The notes below the pieces were generated by a model. The model was not told the DNA's origin, did not search any database, and saw only the letters and a program-made list of their open reading frames with translations. The position numbers and the translations under genes were made by a program. Of a stretch of DNA of 64,000 nucleotides, positions 21,901-30,694 are shown piece after piece. Each line of letters starts with the position of its first letter. Position 1 is the first letter of the stretch. Origin of the DNA: Spirometra erinaceieuropaei (lineage: Eukaryota; Platyhelminthes; Cestoda; Diphyllobothriidea; Diphyllobothriidae); NCBI GenBank assembly GCA_902702965.1, contig CACRXP010000165.1, positions 458,540-522,539 of the forward strand. Reading direction: 5' to 3'.

Positions 21901-23648
21901 GGTTTTAAAGTTTGTTATTATGAGATTTTTTAAGACCGCGTAACCTCAAGTCATACAGCACCGCATCTGTCCGGTTACTAATGCTCCTCATGAAATTTAC
22001 GGCAAATTCCGCATCCATTTCAAAATTTTATGAACCCTATGTGGTATCTGTTTAAAGGCATGGAGGAAAATATGATTTATTATGCAAAAAGCATGCATCT
22101 TGTAGACTGAAATCACGAAACGCTAACGCAACGGATTATCATGCTCAAAATTATTCGGGAACTGGGAAACTGTTTGAAAACCTAAATATGCACTTGCTTT
22201 GAGTATAATATGCGAAGATGACGTGATCTGCTAACGTATTAGTAAAAGCATTTTTTGTGGATGTTTTCTATGAAATATATCTGAATGTATAAGATCATTG
22301 AAGACCAATGTCAAAAATGTATGCTACATTAGAAGCCAACTTTTATCGTTTGCAGTTTCGACAGGTCGAAAAAAGTGCATTTAAAGGCTGACATCCTTGC
22401 AAGTCCAAAATATCATTGGATCAAGCTGCATGCTGGTCAATACTGCAACTCCACCTAGGCAATCCTTACTAATCGAAAAGGCATTTCAGAATTTTGGCCA
22501 AGATTTCATGGGATCGTTTACTCACTACACTTGTGCAACTTTCAAGAAACAACGTGATCGTGCGCTGAGATTTAGATCGAAGAGGAGTGAGAATGTCGGA
22601 CAGACCGTTTCTTGGGTGCCTTAAACTGCTGTCATATAGGTATAGTTCTCTTTACATTTAGGTGTCTCTTTAATATCCTACTAAATTTCTGTGAGAGCAT
22701 ACTACCGTTTCTGTATCGTTCCGTATTCAGGCCTTTAGACCGGCTGAGTATTTGTCTTGCACGGAACAAATAATTCATGATGTCCACGTTTCAGTACGTA
22801 GTTTTGCTCTTCTGCAGCCTTTAATCGCGTGCCACACACTTTTGCTAGTCCTTTACCTACTTTTCGGTGACGTATATGGCCCCGCCTCGTACAATTTTCC
22901 GCTGTGCTTCTAACGCCCTTAATTCTAAGTGTCCGCTAAACATTCTGATGCTTAGCTTGAGCATAATACCTCGGCACATTATTCTCGGATAGGCACCTTC
23001 ACCTTTGCAGTCCGAGACACGGACTACAGGGTCGTCGATCCGCTATACATTATCTGTCACCCACGAGTACAAAAATTCGAATGCAGAATCAACACTTTCG
23101 GCGAGAAGAACACAGTAGGTAGATATAACCTTCGCCTCATTATTAGTTGCATAGATCCTGTGGAACAAAGTCCAAACTTCTTTTTTTTCAGTTCTTCGCG
23201 CCCTAATTCCGCAGAGATGAACATCGAAAAGATATACCACATAATACCGTAAAGCTGGAAATGAAAAAAGAACATAAAAGGAATCGCAAAATGCATCGCG
23301 CCAGATACAGCGTGTGATGTCATTCCAAAAAGCCAGGAAGAGGCGAAAATTATGGAAATACTTACTTTCATCTTGGTTGGGAGCAGCAAGAATTTCACTG
23401 TGTCGAGATTTAATTTCAGTGACGAGATTGCTTATTTCATTGACTTCGTTTCTCAGTGTTTCAACCTACACATTTCATGAAAATTACCCAGATGATACCT
23501 CATTGAAAAACGACGTTAAATAATTGTTGTCAACCGATGTGTTTTGTGGATAAGTGGCATCAATGCCAGCTTCCTGAACAGAGTTGATGCGATCGCAGTG
23601 ATGACAATGGTTTACCTGCTGCAATGCGGACAACAAATCCTTCGGCAT
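5894..23648 (-). CDS. STX1: Syntaxin-1-like Qa-SNARE gene, multi-exon, C-terminal anchor exon not found
   Basis: This is a plasma-membrane-type syntaxin, the Qa-SNARE that pairs with SNAP-25 and synaptobrevin in vesicle fusion. On the minus strand I place exons at 23648-23616, 23573-23499, 23465-23366, 16374-16300, 15605-15532, then one of 15081-14973 or 12846-12738, then 10945-10872, 6323-6186 and 6004-5894. All joins keep frame (phases 0,0,1,1,0,1,0,0). The product has a short N-peptide, Ha, Hb and Hc helices, a linker with [12 protein letters not shown], and a SNARE motif with [18 protein letters not shown] and [11 protein letters not shown]. That is about 263 codons; animal syntaxin-1 is about 288 including the membrane anchor, so only the anchor is missing. 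An in-frame TAA directly precedes the ATG, which fixes the start. Splice sites are GT-AG except one GC-AG. Assignment to the syntaxin-1 subtype rests on the [16 protein letters not shown] stretch; another subtype in the 1-4 clade is possible. Confidence 0.9.
6186..6323 (-). CDS. STX1: Syntaxin exon 8 (first half of SNARE motif)
   Basis: Forty-six codons, phase 0 to 0, after a CGTTTCAG acceptor. It encodes [40 protein letters not shown] and TLVDSQ. The final codon is the glutamine of the SNARE zero layer (Q226 in rat syntaxin-1A). The donor is CAG/GCATGT, a GC rather than GT donor. It is accepted because the exon-exon join gives [11 protein letters not shown], exactly the family motif, while the nearest GT would break the frame. 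Confidence 0.93.
7621..8067. mobile_element. MITE-like TIR element, copy 2
   Basis: The ends are inverted repeats: the left reads AAGGATCGGGTGAAGG and the right ends CCTTCACCCGATCG, with CGCC/GGCG further out. It is about 450 bp and non-coding. The interior includes GTGGGTTTTAGTCCGACACG, CATACATAGGCCCTGCCCG and GTAAAACC, all shared with 4121-4542. It lies in syntaxin intron 7. Confidence 0.8.
8170..8530 (+). repeat. Dispersed repeat family R, copy 2
   Basis: TGTGGCCTCTATGACGCTCA, GTGAGATCCGAGCCG, GAGCTGTTTGGCTTTGTCAG and GTGAACGTTATTGCTTGCGA recur in the same order and nearly the same spacing in copy 3. No coding function is evident, and the open frame here is not conserved. Confidence 0.6.
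9919..9951. repeat. (CT)n microsatellite
   Basis: An uninterrupted dinucleotide tract of about 33 bp in syntaxin intron 7. Confidence 0.97.
10872..10945 (-). CDS. STX1: Syntaxin exon 7 (Habc-SNARE linker)
   Basis: Seventy-four nucleotides from a TTTTTCAG acceptor to a GTACGT donor, phase 1 to phase 0. It encodes [19 protein letters not shown] then IFTQS, which matches the very conserved (T/D)EELExMLESGNPxxFTQ linker containing the part that locks syntaxin closed. Because it begins in phase 1, it can follow exon 6a or 6b but not exon 5 directly. Confidence 0.93.
12738..12846 (-). CDS. STX1: Syntaxin exon 6b (alternative helix Hc)
   Basis: A second 109-nt exon with the same phases as 6a, from a TGCCAG acceptor to a GTACGA donor. 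It encodes [20 protein letters not shown] followed by [16 protein letters not shown]. By eye, 12 of 36 residues equal exon 6a, including MQDY, Q-T, Y, K and RQ-EI, but the HST-RRF start is gone. It keeps ERCK and RQLEI, which in other animals belong to ordinary Hc. The frame is open throughout, with no stop or indel, so it looks functional rather than a decayed duplicate. The acceptor's pyrimidine tract is weak. Confidence 0.82.
14973..15081 (-). CDS. STX1: Syntaxin exon 6a (helix Hc, canonical version)
   Basis: A 109-nt exon between a TTTGTAG acceptor and a GTATGC donor, phase 0 in and phase 1 out. It encodes [20 protein letters not shown] followed by [16 protein letters not shown], a close match to the HSTLSRKFVEVMxxYNxxQxDYRxxxKxRIQRQLEI of syntaxin-1. 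It is the upstream member of a pair of alternative exons; the other lies 2.1 kb downstream at 12846-12738. Confidence 0.88.
15532..15605 (-). CDS. STX1: Syntaxin exon 5 (end of Hb)
   Basis: Seventy-four nucleotides from a TTTTTAG acceptor to a CAG/GTAAGAG donor, phase 1 to phase 0. It reads [20 protein letters not shown] then KKTQ, matching the family's IEQxIEQEExxNxSSADLRIRKTQ. It ends exactly before the position where animal syntaxins continue with HSTLSRKF, so the following exon must supply helix Hc in phase 0. Confidence 0.9.
16300..16374 (-). CDS. STX1: Syntaxin exon 4 (helix Hb)
   Basis: Seventy-five nucleotides between a TTTGTAG acceptor and a GTAAAT donor, entering and leaving in phase 1. 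With the last base of exon 3 it reads [17 protein letters not shown]...VRTSLK, the counterpart of the TKxELExLMADIKxxAxxVRxKLK segment. The RRGG pair replaces the usual KTAN. I see no alternative copy of this exon. Confidence 0.85.
17340..17445 (+). mobile_element. Possible LINE endonuclease fragment in syntaxin intron 3
   Basis: [20 protein letters not shown] resembles the LGDFN catalytic block of LINE apurinic endonucleases. With the RT relic 3 kb downstream in the same direction, it may belong to one decayed LINE. The match is short. Confidence 0.35.
18745..19085 (+). repeat. Dispersed repeat family R, copy 3
   Basis: TGTGGTCTTTATGGCACTCT, GTGAGATCCGAGGCA, GGGCTGTTTAGCCTTGTCAA and GTGGACGTCGTTGCTTATGA align with copy 2. 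It lies in syntaxin intron 3. Confidence 0.6.
19530..19910. repeat. 176-bp inverted repeat (SINE hairpin) in syntaxin intron 3
   Basis: The arm 19530-19705 is the reverse complement of 19735-19910 with only two mismatches found by eye, separated by a 29-nt spacer. Each arm contains a tRNA-like SINE head and body. The transcript would fold into a near-perfect double-stranded RNA. The two sides encode the same chance peptide on opposite strands, a direct sign of the palindrome. Confidence 0.95.
19735..20030 (+). mobile_element. tRNA-headed SINE 1 (right arm plus tail)
   Basis: The head GGGCTCGTGGCCCGGTGGGT begins a tRNA-like stretch with an A-box-like TGGCCCGGTGGGTAGAGGC and a B-box-like GTCGCGAGTTCGAGGCT, i.e. 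an internal RNA polymerase III promoter. The body GGCTGGCTGACGACGGCTAA, AATGGCCATTCCAG and the tail GATCGGTGAGCGCC are shared with the SINEs near 38 kb. The left arm (19705-19530) is a truncated copy on the other strand. Confidence 0.78.
20570..20880 (+). mobile_element. LINE reverse transcriptase relic in syntaxin intron 3
   Basis: [20 protein letters not shown] and [20 protein letters not shown] then [11 protein letters not shown] match the spaced RT blocks D-YSKAFD-VNH, GVPQGS-LSPLLFL-YINDLP and FADD of LINEs. The catalytic box is now HANE, so the copy is dead. It lies sense to the plus strand, antisense to the syntaxin transcript. Confidence 0.6.
21563..22513. mobile_element. Long-TIR (foldback-like) element, copy 1
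   Basis: The left part (21563-about 21907) is repeated in inverted orientation on the right (about 22181-22513), with an unrelated core of about 270 bp. For example TGACTTTCGAAGATCTTATA and ATTTCATAGAAAACATGCAT on the left correspond to TATAAGATCATTGAAG and ATGTTTTCTATGAAAT on the right. It has no coding capacity. A second copy lies at about 48890-49845. It sits in syntaxin intron 3. No clear target duplication was seen. Confidence 0.8.
23366..23465 (-). CDS. STX1: Syntaxin exon 3 (helix Ha)
   Basis: One hundred nucleotides, phase 0 to phase 1, from a GTGTAG acceptor to a GTAAGT consensus donor. The protein [15 protein letters not shown]...[11 protein letters not shown] matches the Ha helix and the conserved KxxHSxILxxP turn of syntaxins. 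The next intron (16375-23365) is about 7 kb and holds most of the repeats in the gene, including the SINE hairpin, LINE relics and a foldback element. Confidence 0.88.
23499..23573 (-). CDS. STX1: Syntaxin exon 2 (entry into helix Ha)
   Basis: Twenty-five codons in phase 0, bounded by a TTCAG acceptor and a GTATCA donor. The exon ends in YLTSFFNE, corresponding to the FMDDFFEQ that opens helix Ha in animal syntaxins. The residues between the N-peptide and this motif are poorly conserved, as is usual. The 3' intron is 33 nt (23466-23498), among the shortest spliceosomal introns known. Confidence 0.8.
23616..23648 (-). CDS. STX1: Syntaxin exon 1 (start codon, N-peptide)
   Basis: Eleven codons, [11 protein letters not shown], resemble the short N-peptide (M-x-K-D-R-L) with which syntaxins bind Munc18-type proteins. 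An in-frame TAA sits immediately before the ATG, so this is the only possible start in the frame. The exon ends in CAG followed by a GTAAAC donor, and the next intron is only 42 nt. Confidence 0.8.
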
Positions 23649-25029
23649 TTATAAGGACACAGATGAACGCAACTTTGACGCCTTTCCGCGTCTATGCTGT
23701 TTCTTCCGCGCGAATTTCAGCCTAGTAAAATGCATCGGTGCGGTTTTTCCTTCTCGTTTCATTCCTTTTTTGCTCTTCCTTAGATTTAATGACTTATGTT
23801 TTGGCTGCCTCCCTACTCATTTTTCCTTAAACGAGCGGTAAGCCTGGGAATTTATCTATCCTTATGAGTGAAGGGTGTAAACTTCGTTCCTCTGGCTTCT
23901 TATTACCGACTGCCATTTGCCGTCCGCTGAAGAAATATTCGGATTAAAAAATTATTTATCCGATTGCCGGTGTTCAACCATTTTCAGAAACATGGGGCTT
24001 TTGAGGTAGGTGTGGTAGACGTGCCGCCGACGCCGATTCAGTACAACAGTCTACATTTCAGTTCAGTGCCATCTTAACGGATGTCGACAGGACCCATTTT
24101 GAGGTCAGCAACGTCCCAACTAACAGAGTTATGATAAGACTCAATTCGCAGAATATTATGACCCCAGCGGTGATAGAATATGCGGAGAGACAACAGCAGA
24201 GGGAGACTGTTGTCCTATACACATGTTTGAGCGGTATTTGGGAAGATCCCCCCGGAACTTCAAGTGCGAAGACCGTTGACGCGTAGATATATGAAGCAAA
24301 GCGATATAGTGCCTGTGTCGGCAATTAGATTGTTTGCTAGGCGTTAGTGGTCGGACACTGCGGAATCATAAACCTCTATCGCCCTCAGGAGAAGTCTACA
24401 TAAAAATATGCTCTATGGCCATGTCCCCCACGAACTTTGCATTAAAACAGAGGCTGTGGGCGTTTGCTGCGAGGTATCTCGCGAAGTTACCCGAGTACTC
24501 ACTGTGCAAACCCACGTCAGACACAGACTCACATGACTGTGAACACTAACGAACAGGTTCATTACGATCACGCCAATGCAAGCTTTTGAATATACGACCT
24601 AAGAAATCCCTTGTATTCTCAAGGTTGATCGCCAATATCTCGAGAACCGAACATTAATATCCAGTGAACACACCTAAATGCTTGCTCCACATTTCCCGTC
24701 TGCCACCTTTTCATGAGACCAGAATGACACTTATTCGGAATTTGCCAGGACATTCGCGGGTGAAAAAAATTCTACAAGTAAACCGGATTCATAAATCACC
24801 TAATTTTTTGCTTACGGTTCCTCCTAAAAAGAAGGTATTTAGTGGACTGGATAGGCATTCCCAGCATATATTAACTGAGGATTAAAACGAGAGACAGAAA
24901 CACGTTGCGACGATATGCCGATTGTCAGGGCGTCTTTCGCATAGGCTGGCTAAGGAAGACAGTGTCAATACCTTGCACTTACCGCGGTCTACCCTCTTTA
25001 CCCGCGTTATCATGGTGTCCAAAGAGGTC
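23649..25029. other. Upstream region of the syntaxin gene, no recognised gene
   Basis: This would contain the 5' UTR and promoter. No TATA box or initiator can be assigned with confidence. A hydrophobic minus-strand open frame (24058-24324) is not recognisable. Confidence 0.5.
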
Positions 25030-25195
25030 AGGAAAACCAGAGTTTTAATCAGATACTGTGGTTGAGAGCCAAATAGCCTGTTCTCTCGCAAAAGACCAGG
25101 TGTGAACGTAACCGGGAACTGATGGCTTGGATCCCAACGAAGTGGAGGTGCTAGAGGGTCACATTGTGAAAGGGTCATTACAGTCCGAAACCCCG
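25030..25195 (-). repeat. Dispersed repeat family R, copy 4
   Basis: On the minus strand, CTGTAATGACCCTTTCACAA then TGTGACCCTCTAGCAC and GGCTATTTGGCTCTCAACCA follow the order of the family core. It is the most diverged copy. Confidence 0.45.
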
Positions 25196-25199
25196 TCCA

Positions 25200-25848
25200 C
25201 AGAGGAGGCCTGACTATTACCGCCATTTAACAGCCTTTGAGCCCACAATCTTAAGCGCACACTGATGTTTTCAAGACGCGCCAGATTTTATATAATGTGG
25301 AATATACGCTATGAGCCATGGAGACAATATCCCCAGAGTCGTCGTCACTTCATTGACTTCTCGCATGCACAAGTCCACTTTCTGGACCGGTCAGTTAGTT
25401 GATGTGGTTGGTCCGCCATGCAGCACATCAGTATTTTACATAGTTTGGTTGATTGCCCAGACCCCACATTTGTGAGAGTAACATAGGAGTCATACGGAGA
25501 GGGAACTGAAAACCACTTACATAAGAGGTACCTAGTCTGCGCCCCTGGCGGGTTCTAAAAGATAGGCTCGTGTGGGAGATGTGTGATGATGGTAGTAGAT
25601 TTGGGGTGATTTACCGCAGATTTTAATGGAGGCGCGTGTGCTGGCGTAGGCCCACGTAGTGGACACAAGCAGTTGAGACGGATGCGACGGGTTTATATGT
25701 TAGTGCTCTCGGCACTTAGACTAGTTCACAGATGATCAACAGGGCTGATGTGCAAATTGAAGGGGTGGTTGCAATGCGGACATGTTTGGATCCAGTCCTC
25801 ATTTGGTGGAGATGGCGGTCACGGTGATGGCCGACGGGTCGTCGGTAG
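25200..25848. other. No recognisable gene left of the Gypsy 3' LTR
   Basis: A G-rich plus strand with GTGGTGAT-like runs vaguely resembles the low-complexity tail of the RTE-like copy D on the other side of the Gypsy element. This suggests the Gypsy may have inserted into such a copy. Confidence 0.35.
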
Positions 25849-26082
25849 TGTTATGTATGCAAAACAGAAGGGTAATTGTAAATAGGACGTGTACTGATTA
25901 CGACAGACAGTACAAGTGAGGAGGCTTGGGGAAACGGCCGGGTATATGGCAAGGGGACTGTCATAGGCTGATGGGTGGCCAATCAGCACAAAGACGGTGT
26001 GAACAGGGGTCATGACCTTGATCGTTCGCTTGTCACGCGTTTGTGGCATGATGTCCTGACGACTCGGGCAGGATACGGTGCA
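25849..26082 (-). repeat. 3' LTR of the Gypsy element
   Basis: Same length as the 5' LTR (234 bp), starting TGTTATGTATGCAAAAC and ending ACGGTGCA on the plus strand. The minus-strand sequence just inside it, CACTTTGGGGTGAAGGCA, is purine-rich and is the likely polypurine tract. Confidence 0.92.
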
Positions 26083-26163
26083 TGCCTTCACCCCAAAGTG
26101 GAGAGCATGTGGAGGAGGGGAGGGGGGAACAGTAAAGTTAATAGTGGATAGTTAGATAATGTT

Positions 26164-26793
26164 CTAATAAGATTCGTCCTGAAAGCGTTGGACAGGTCTG
26201 CGGATTCGGGTCGATTTGCTCAGGGCGGTACTTTGTACCTCTGCGTCGCTTTGTGCAGTCACTGGCTCCTCTGCCCCTAAGCTAGTGCTGGCCGGGGTCG
26301 AAGGAGGAGGAGAAACATACGCCTCGGTCGGTGGCGTAGTGCTCTGTGCAGGCAGTACGTGTTCAGCCCTCGGGATGTCAGGATCCCCATCAAGGGTTGC
26401 TGGCAATTCGAAGTTTCCGAACTCTCTACCTACTGTGTCCGTTCGGCCGCGAACTTGGTCCAGATGTCGACGCACAATTCTCCCATCTTCTAACTTTAAT
26501 TCTACTACTTGTCCCTCGCTTGTTCGAACAACCGTTGGACACCAGTTCGTTTCGTGTTACAGTCTCGTGTAGACAATTTCGTTTGGCGCGATGACTCGTG
26601 GTCGGTTGTTTACATCATACCGGGCTTTTATTTTCGTCTGTTTTGCAATGACTCTATCATGCGTTGATGGATTAAGCAAGTCAAGTCGTTTGCGCAACTG
26701 CCGCTTGAACATCAATTCTGCAGGCGAAGCACGAGTTGAGTCGTTTGGTGTTATGCGATAGCTGAACAGAAAGCGTGACAACTTAGTGGCCAA
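26164..26793 (-). pseudogene. Gypsy integrase C-terminal region and pol tail
   Basis: MATKLSRFLFSYRITPNDST and RASPAELMFKRQLRKRLDLL are the conserved tail of Ty3/Gypsy integrases. A frameshift near 26570 separates this from the last open frame (26475-26164), which is Pro/Ser/Thr-rich and ends with IRRPVQRFQDESY stop. The polypurine tract and 3' LTR follow within 100 bp. Confidence 0.8.
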
Positions 26794-27574
26794 GTCCGCT
26801 TACATCTGCTTGGCTAGTCCGTGCTTTATTGTCTGGACTGAGCGCCCTGCCAGGCCATTAGAAGCAGTGTGGTACGGGGCAGCAGTTAAATGTCTAATTC
26901 CATTTTTCTCCATGAAATCTTTAAATTCTGTTTGAAGCGAGCATTTAATGTATCCCAAATGTAGAGAAAACGGTTCGCAACTTGTTGATTGTAGTCAGCG
27001 AAGATGAAGAATTTCCTGTCGGAATAGTATCAATCCATTTAGTGTTGGCATCAACTTCCACTAAAACCACATGGCCTTGGAATGGCCCAAAATAATCGAC
27101 GTGTACTCTCTTCCACGGCGAGTCGGGCCAGGCCCAAGGCTTTAGAGGAACCTTCGGTAAGGTCTTCTGTGTTATTTGGCACACATGACCTGCTTTCACC
27201 ACGTTTTCTATATCTGCATCAATTTTGGTCCACCAAACATAGCTGCGGGCGAGAGCCTTCTTTCCAACTGTACCAGGATGGGCATTATGCAGGTCTCTGA
27301 GGATGGCCCGTCGGCCCTGTGGTGGCACAACTACACGATTGCCCCATAGTATGCATCTGTCTTGCAGACTTAACTCGTTCTGACGGCTGAAGAATGGTTG
27401 AAAATCAGGGGAGGTAGAGGACGGAGAGCCAGATTGTAAGGCTCTTTTTACCCGACTTAGGAGAGGGTCTCTCGATGTCCACTGTCGAATATGTTGACAG
27501 GTTACAGGTGCGTTGACTAAGTTCAGCAAAAGATTTACGGTCTGAAAAACAGGTGCCCCATTGAGGCCATCGTC
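26794..27574 (-). pseudogene. Gypsy integrase (catalytic and zinc residues lost)
   Basis: The zinc-binding and catalytic domains are visible: LHNAHPGTVGKKALARSYVW, then VKAGHVC where a CxxC is expected (the first Cys is Gly), and VHVDYFGPFQG with the first catalytic Asp. The block around the second Asp is deleted near 26945. The third acidic residue is changed: NGLAGRS replaces NGLAERS because 26845-26847 gives Gly instead of Glu. A stop follows at the end of GLAKQM. The integrase is therefore dead at three separate points. Confidence 0.88.
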
Positions 27575-29177
27575 CACAACAGCTGGCCCAACAGCTGGCC
27601 AAGCCACTATCCATTCTGTGCCAGAAATCGTTTGATGCTGGAATCCTTCCCACAGACTGGAAGACGGCCCACATTACACCCCTTTACAAAAGCGGTAGTC
27701 GTGCTCTGGCGACAAACTACAGACTCGTCAGTCTGACATCAATCTGCTGCAAAGTGATGGACAAAACCATCAAAAAGGAGTTGATGGCTTACTTGGAAAC
27801 CCACAACCTCTAGTCCAATGCACAATATGGTTTCCGTAAGGGGAAGATCATGTGTTACGAACTTGCTATACACAATGCAAAGTTGGACACGAGCACTGGA
27901 CACAAAACACACCGTGCATGTTGCCTATATTGATTTCCGGAAGGCGTTTAACAGTGTTCCGCACCAGCGTCTTCTACACAAGTTGAGAATTATGGGCATC
28001 GGTGGCAAACTTCTCAAATGGATCGAAAATTTCCTTGTCGGCCGCTCCAAAATTGTCTGCGTAGAACAACAGCAATCAAGGTGCACATACATAGAGAGTG
28101 GGGTCCCACAAGGCTCGGTGTTCGGACCAACCCTCTTTCTCTTGTTCATCAATGATTGTGTAGATGGGTTGGACTGTGATTGCGCCATGTTTGCGGACAA
28201 CATAAAAATCTGGAAAGTTATCCAGAATGCTGCCGATGAGACCAACTTCCAAGAAAATCTTTGTCGATTGGACGAGTGGTCCCGCAGATGGCGCTTGTCC
28301 TTCAATTTGAACAAATGCACCATTCTGCGCCTTGGAAATCAGACCCCTAGTACGCGGCAATAACATCCGAAAGGAATGCCACTCCGAGAAGCAGAAACTC
28401 AGAAAGATCTCGGAGTTTGGGTTGCAGACAGCCTAAAGCCTTCTACACAATGCTGTAAGGTGGCCAAGGCCGAAACCTCAATGCTATATGCCATCAAACG
28501 GGCATTCGTAGTTTTCGATAAAGACTGCTTCACCAAAGTCTTCGGCACGTTTATAAGGCCCCATCTCGAATATGCGATTCAGGCCTGGAGACCGTGAACG
28601 CATCAGGATTACGATCTGCTCGAAAGGGTGCAGAGACGAGCAACAAAATTAATAAGAGGTCAAAGTGCACTGCCCTACGAGATCCGCTTAATTAACCTTA
28701 ATCTCTATCCTCTGAGTTATAGGCAGTTGCGCGGAGACATGATACAAACTTTCCGTATCGTGCGCGGCTTGGATTGTGCCCTTCGGTGCGATGAATTTTT
28801 CCAACTCGCCACTACAACTCACCTACGGGGACATCCCTTCAAGCTACGTGTGCCACAGGGTAGACTGAATGTGAGAAAATATTTCTTCTCCAACCGTGTC
28901 GTGGAACCGTGGAATAACCTGCCCGAGACAGTTGTTATGTCTCAGTCTGTGGAGACATTTAAATGTCGCCTTGACAGATATATGCTGCAGCAACAAGCGG
29001 ATCATGTGACTTTTTAGCCATGTGACTAGTGACATATGTGAATCAATGTATGCATTCACTTAATGCTGTAATTTCTTCACATTTTTGCTTATTTATCGAT
29101 TTTTTTAATGTACAAATAGGGAGTTCACAGGCGTAAGCCTATTTCCCTCAAGTACTCTGACTGACTGACTGACTGAC
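27575..29177 (+). mobile_element. 5'-truncated CR1-like LINE inserted in the Gypsy element
   Basis: The insertion starts inside the RT domain (LAKPLSILCQKSFDAGILPT, DWKTAHITPLYK), so the endonuclease and N-terminus are missing. It continues with YIDFRKAFNSVPH, SGVPQGSVFGPTLFLLFIND and MFADNIKIW, where the catalytic FADD has become FADN. The C-terminal block has RRATKLIRGQSALPYE and FFSNRVVEPWNNLPETVV, typical of CR1-clade LINEs. Stops occur at 27813 and near 28360 and 28597. The 3' end carries a possible stem-loop (29110-29155) and a short (CTGA)n tail (29157-29177), as in CR1-type elements. It lies antisense to the host Gypsy element. Confidence 0.88.
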
Positions 29178-29523
29178 AATAGGAAACCTACTCAAGGCGT
29201 CAGCCACTATTTTTGCACTACCTGTTACGTATATCATTGCATACGTGTAAGCAGACAGGGTGAGTGCCAATTGTTGCATTCTCGGCGAGGACATCTGTTG
29301 TATTCCTCGTTTTTCTCTCAGCAGACCTAATAGGGGTTTGCGATCAGTGTGAATCACAAAAGGTCGGTCAAAAAGATACAGGTGGAAGCGATGTAGGCCA
29401 AACATTACTGCTAAAGACTCTTTATCTAATTATTTGATTATTTTTATTAAAGACCCGTCGGGGTCCCATCAAATAGCTGGTTTCCGCCTGTGACATGGTT
29501 CTTGATCCAAAGGCAATCGGCAT
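29178..29523 (-). pseudogene. Gypsy RNase H region, disrupted
   Basis: Continues the pol frame with MFGLHRFHLYLFDRPFVIHT, DRKPLLGLL and ADALSRFP, motifs of the Ty3/Gypsy RNase H and its end. A short foreign stub (about 29428-29476) splits the SRTMSQAETSYL and DKESLAVMFG blocks. The segment ends where the antisense LINE's CTGA tail begins. Confidence 0.8.
29428..29476 (-). mobile_element. Tiny 3' stub of a retroelement within Gypsy RNase H
   Basis: On the minus strand, ATGGGACCCCGACGGGTC followed by an A/T-rich AATAAAAATAATCAAAT run separates two RNase H blocks that should be contiguous. A GC-rich 3' end followed by an A-rich tail is what an extremely 5'-truncated LINE copy looks like. No second copy of this end is seen in the window. 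Confidence 0.45.
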
Positions 29524-30694
29524 CTAGGCACCAGAAGGCATTCGGTGCATGAGAACCGCACCGACGCCGTACGGAGATGCATCAAATTTCAGTATGATAG
29601 GCTTTTCGGGGTCATAATGAGCTAGGACAGATGAGGAGGTAAAAGCCGCCTTTGTCTGTTCAAAAGCACTTTGTTCGACCTCCGACCAGTTCCAGCAACG
29701 ATGCTTTTCATGTAGTCGATAAAGAGGCTTTAGAATCGTAGCCGACTGATTAATACAGCGACTAAAGTGGGTACCAAACCCCAGGAATAAACGCAATTGA
29801 CTAGTATTGTTGGGGCGCGCCGCCGTCTTCAAGGCTATGAGTTTATGTTCGAGTGGATGGAGGCCAGTTTTATCCACCCTGAAGCCCAGGCATTCTACCG
29901 AATCGACAAGGAAAGTGCACTTATCTCTCCTGAGTTTAAAACCTGCTTCTTCTAAACGTCCTAACACGATGCTTACAGTCTCTAGATGACTATGTTCAGA
30001 TGGGCCGGTGACTACTATATCGTCAGGGTATACGCAAACGTGAGGTATATCCTTCACGAGGTTGGCAATCAAGCTTTGATATAAGCCGGGGGCCGAACTT
30101 ACTCCAAATGGTAGTCTTTTATATCAAGATAAACCCCGATGCGTACTGAAGGTGGTGGCGTCTCGGGATTCAGTATCTAGGATGACTTGGTCGTAGGCAG
30201 TCCAAAGTTGTACATGGATGACCACCCGAGAGAGATGCGTACAGATCCTCGATGAGCGGGAGAGGATAAGCGTTCAATTTAGTTGCTGAGTTAATTTTCA
30301 GCTTGTAGTCGCCACAGATACGCACAGAACCGTCGGTTTTAAGAACAGGAACTATTGGCACTGCCCATTCCGAATATTGCACGGGCTCAATAATATCCGC
30401 CTTCTGTAGGCGATCTAGCTCTTCTTCGACCTTCGGTGCGACTGCATAGGGGACTGTACGAGCTTTGAAGAACCGGGGTCGGAAATCTGACTGAAACTGG
30501 AACTTAACAGGTGGACCGCGGTAGTGAGTAACAGAATCGTCACGAAATAGATCCTTATGATTTAGCAAAATTGAATCTAAAGCCGGATTTACATCAATCC
30601 GATGTACATAGGATAGTACAGAAGACACACATTTAATCCAATTCCGTCCGAGGAGATTTGGTTGCTGGCCTCCTATCACCACATAAACCGGCAC
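29524..30694 (-). pseudogene. Gypsy reverse transcriptase (interrupted)
   Basis: The N-terminal part contains LLGRNWI, EWAVPIVPVLKTDGSVRICG and KLNAYPLPLIEDLYA, standard Ty3/Gypsy RT motifs. Motif A is broken by a small deletion and frameshift near 30185, and a stop follows near 30120. The second part restarts at 30072 with VCVYPDDIVVTG, the YxDD catalytic box with an unusual proline, then FGFGTHFSR and the RNase H start ILKFDASPYGVGAVL. The protein cannot be made in one piece. Confidence 0.88.

Larger units (their letters stand above)
16375..23365 (-). other. Syntaxin intron 3 (about 7 kb), rich in repeats
   Basis: Holds the LINE relics, repeat R copy 3, the SINE hairpin and foldback copy 1. 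The stretches 16400-17330 and 22520-23365 show nothing recognisable. Confidence 0.75.

Noticed and set aside
24058..24324. Hydrophobic minus-strand open frame upstream of the syntaxin start
   Set aside because: No family match; short hydrophobic frames are expected by chance in A/T-rich sequence.
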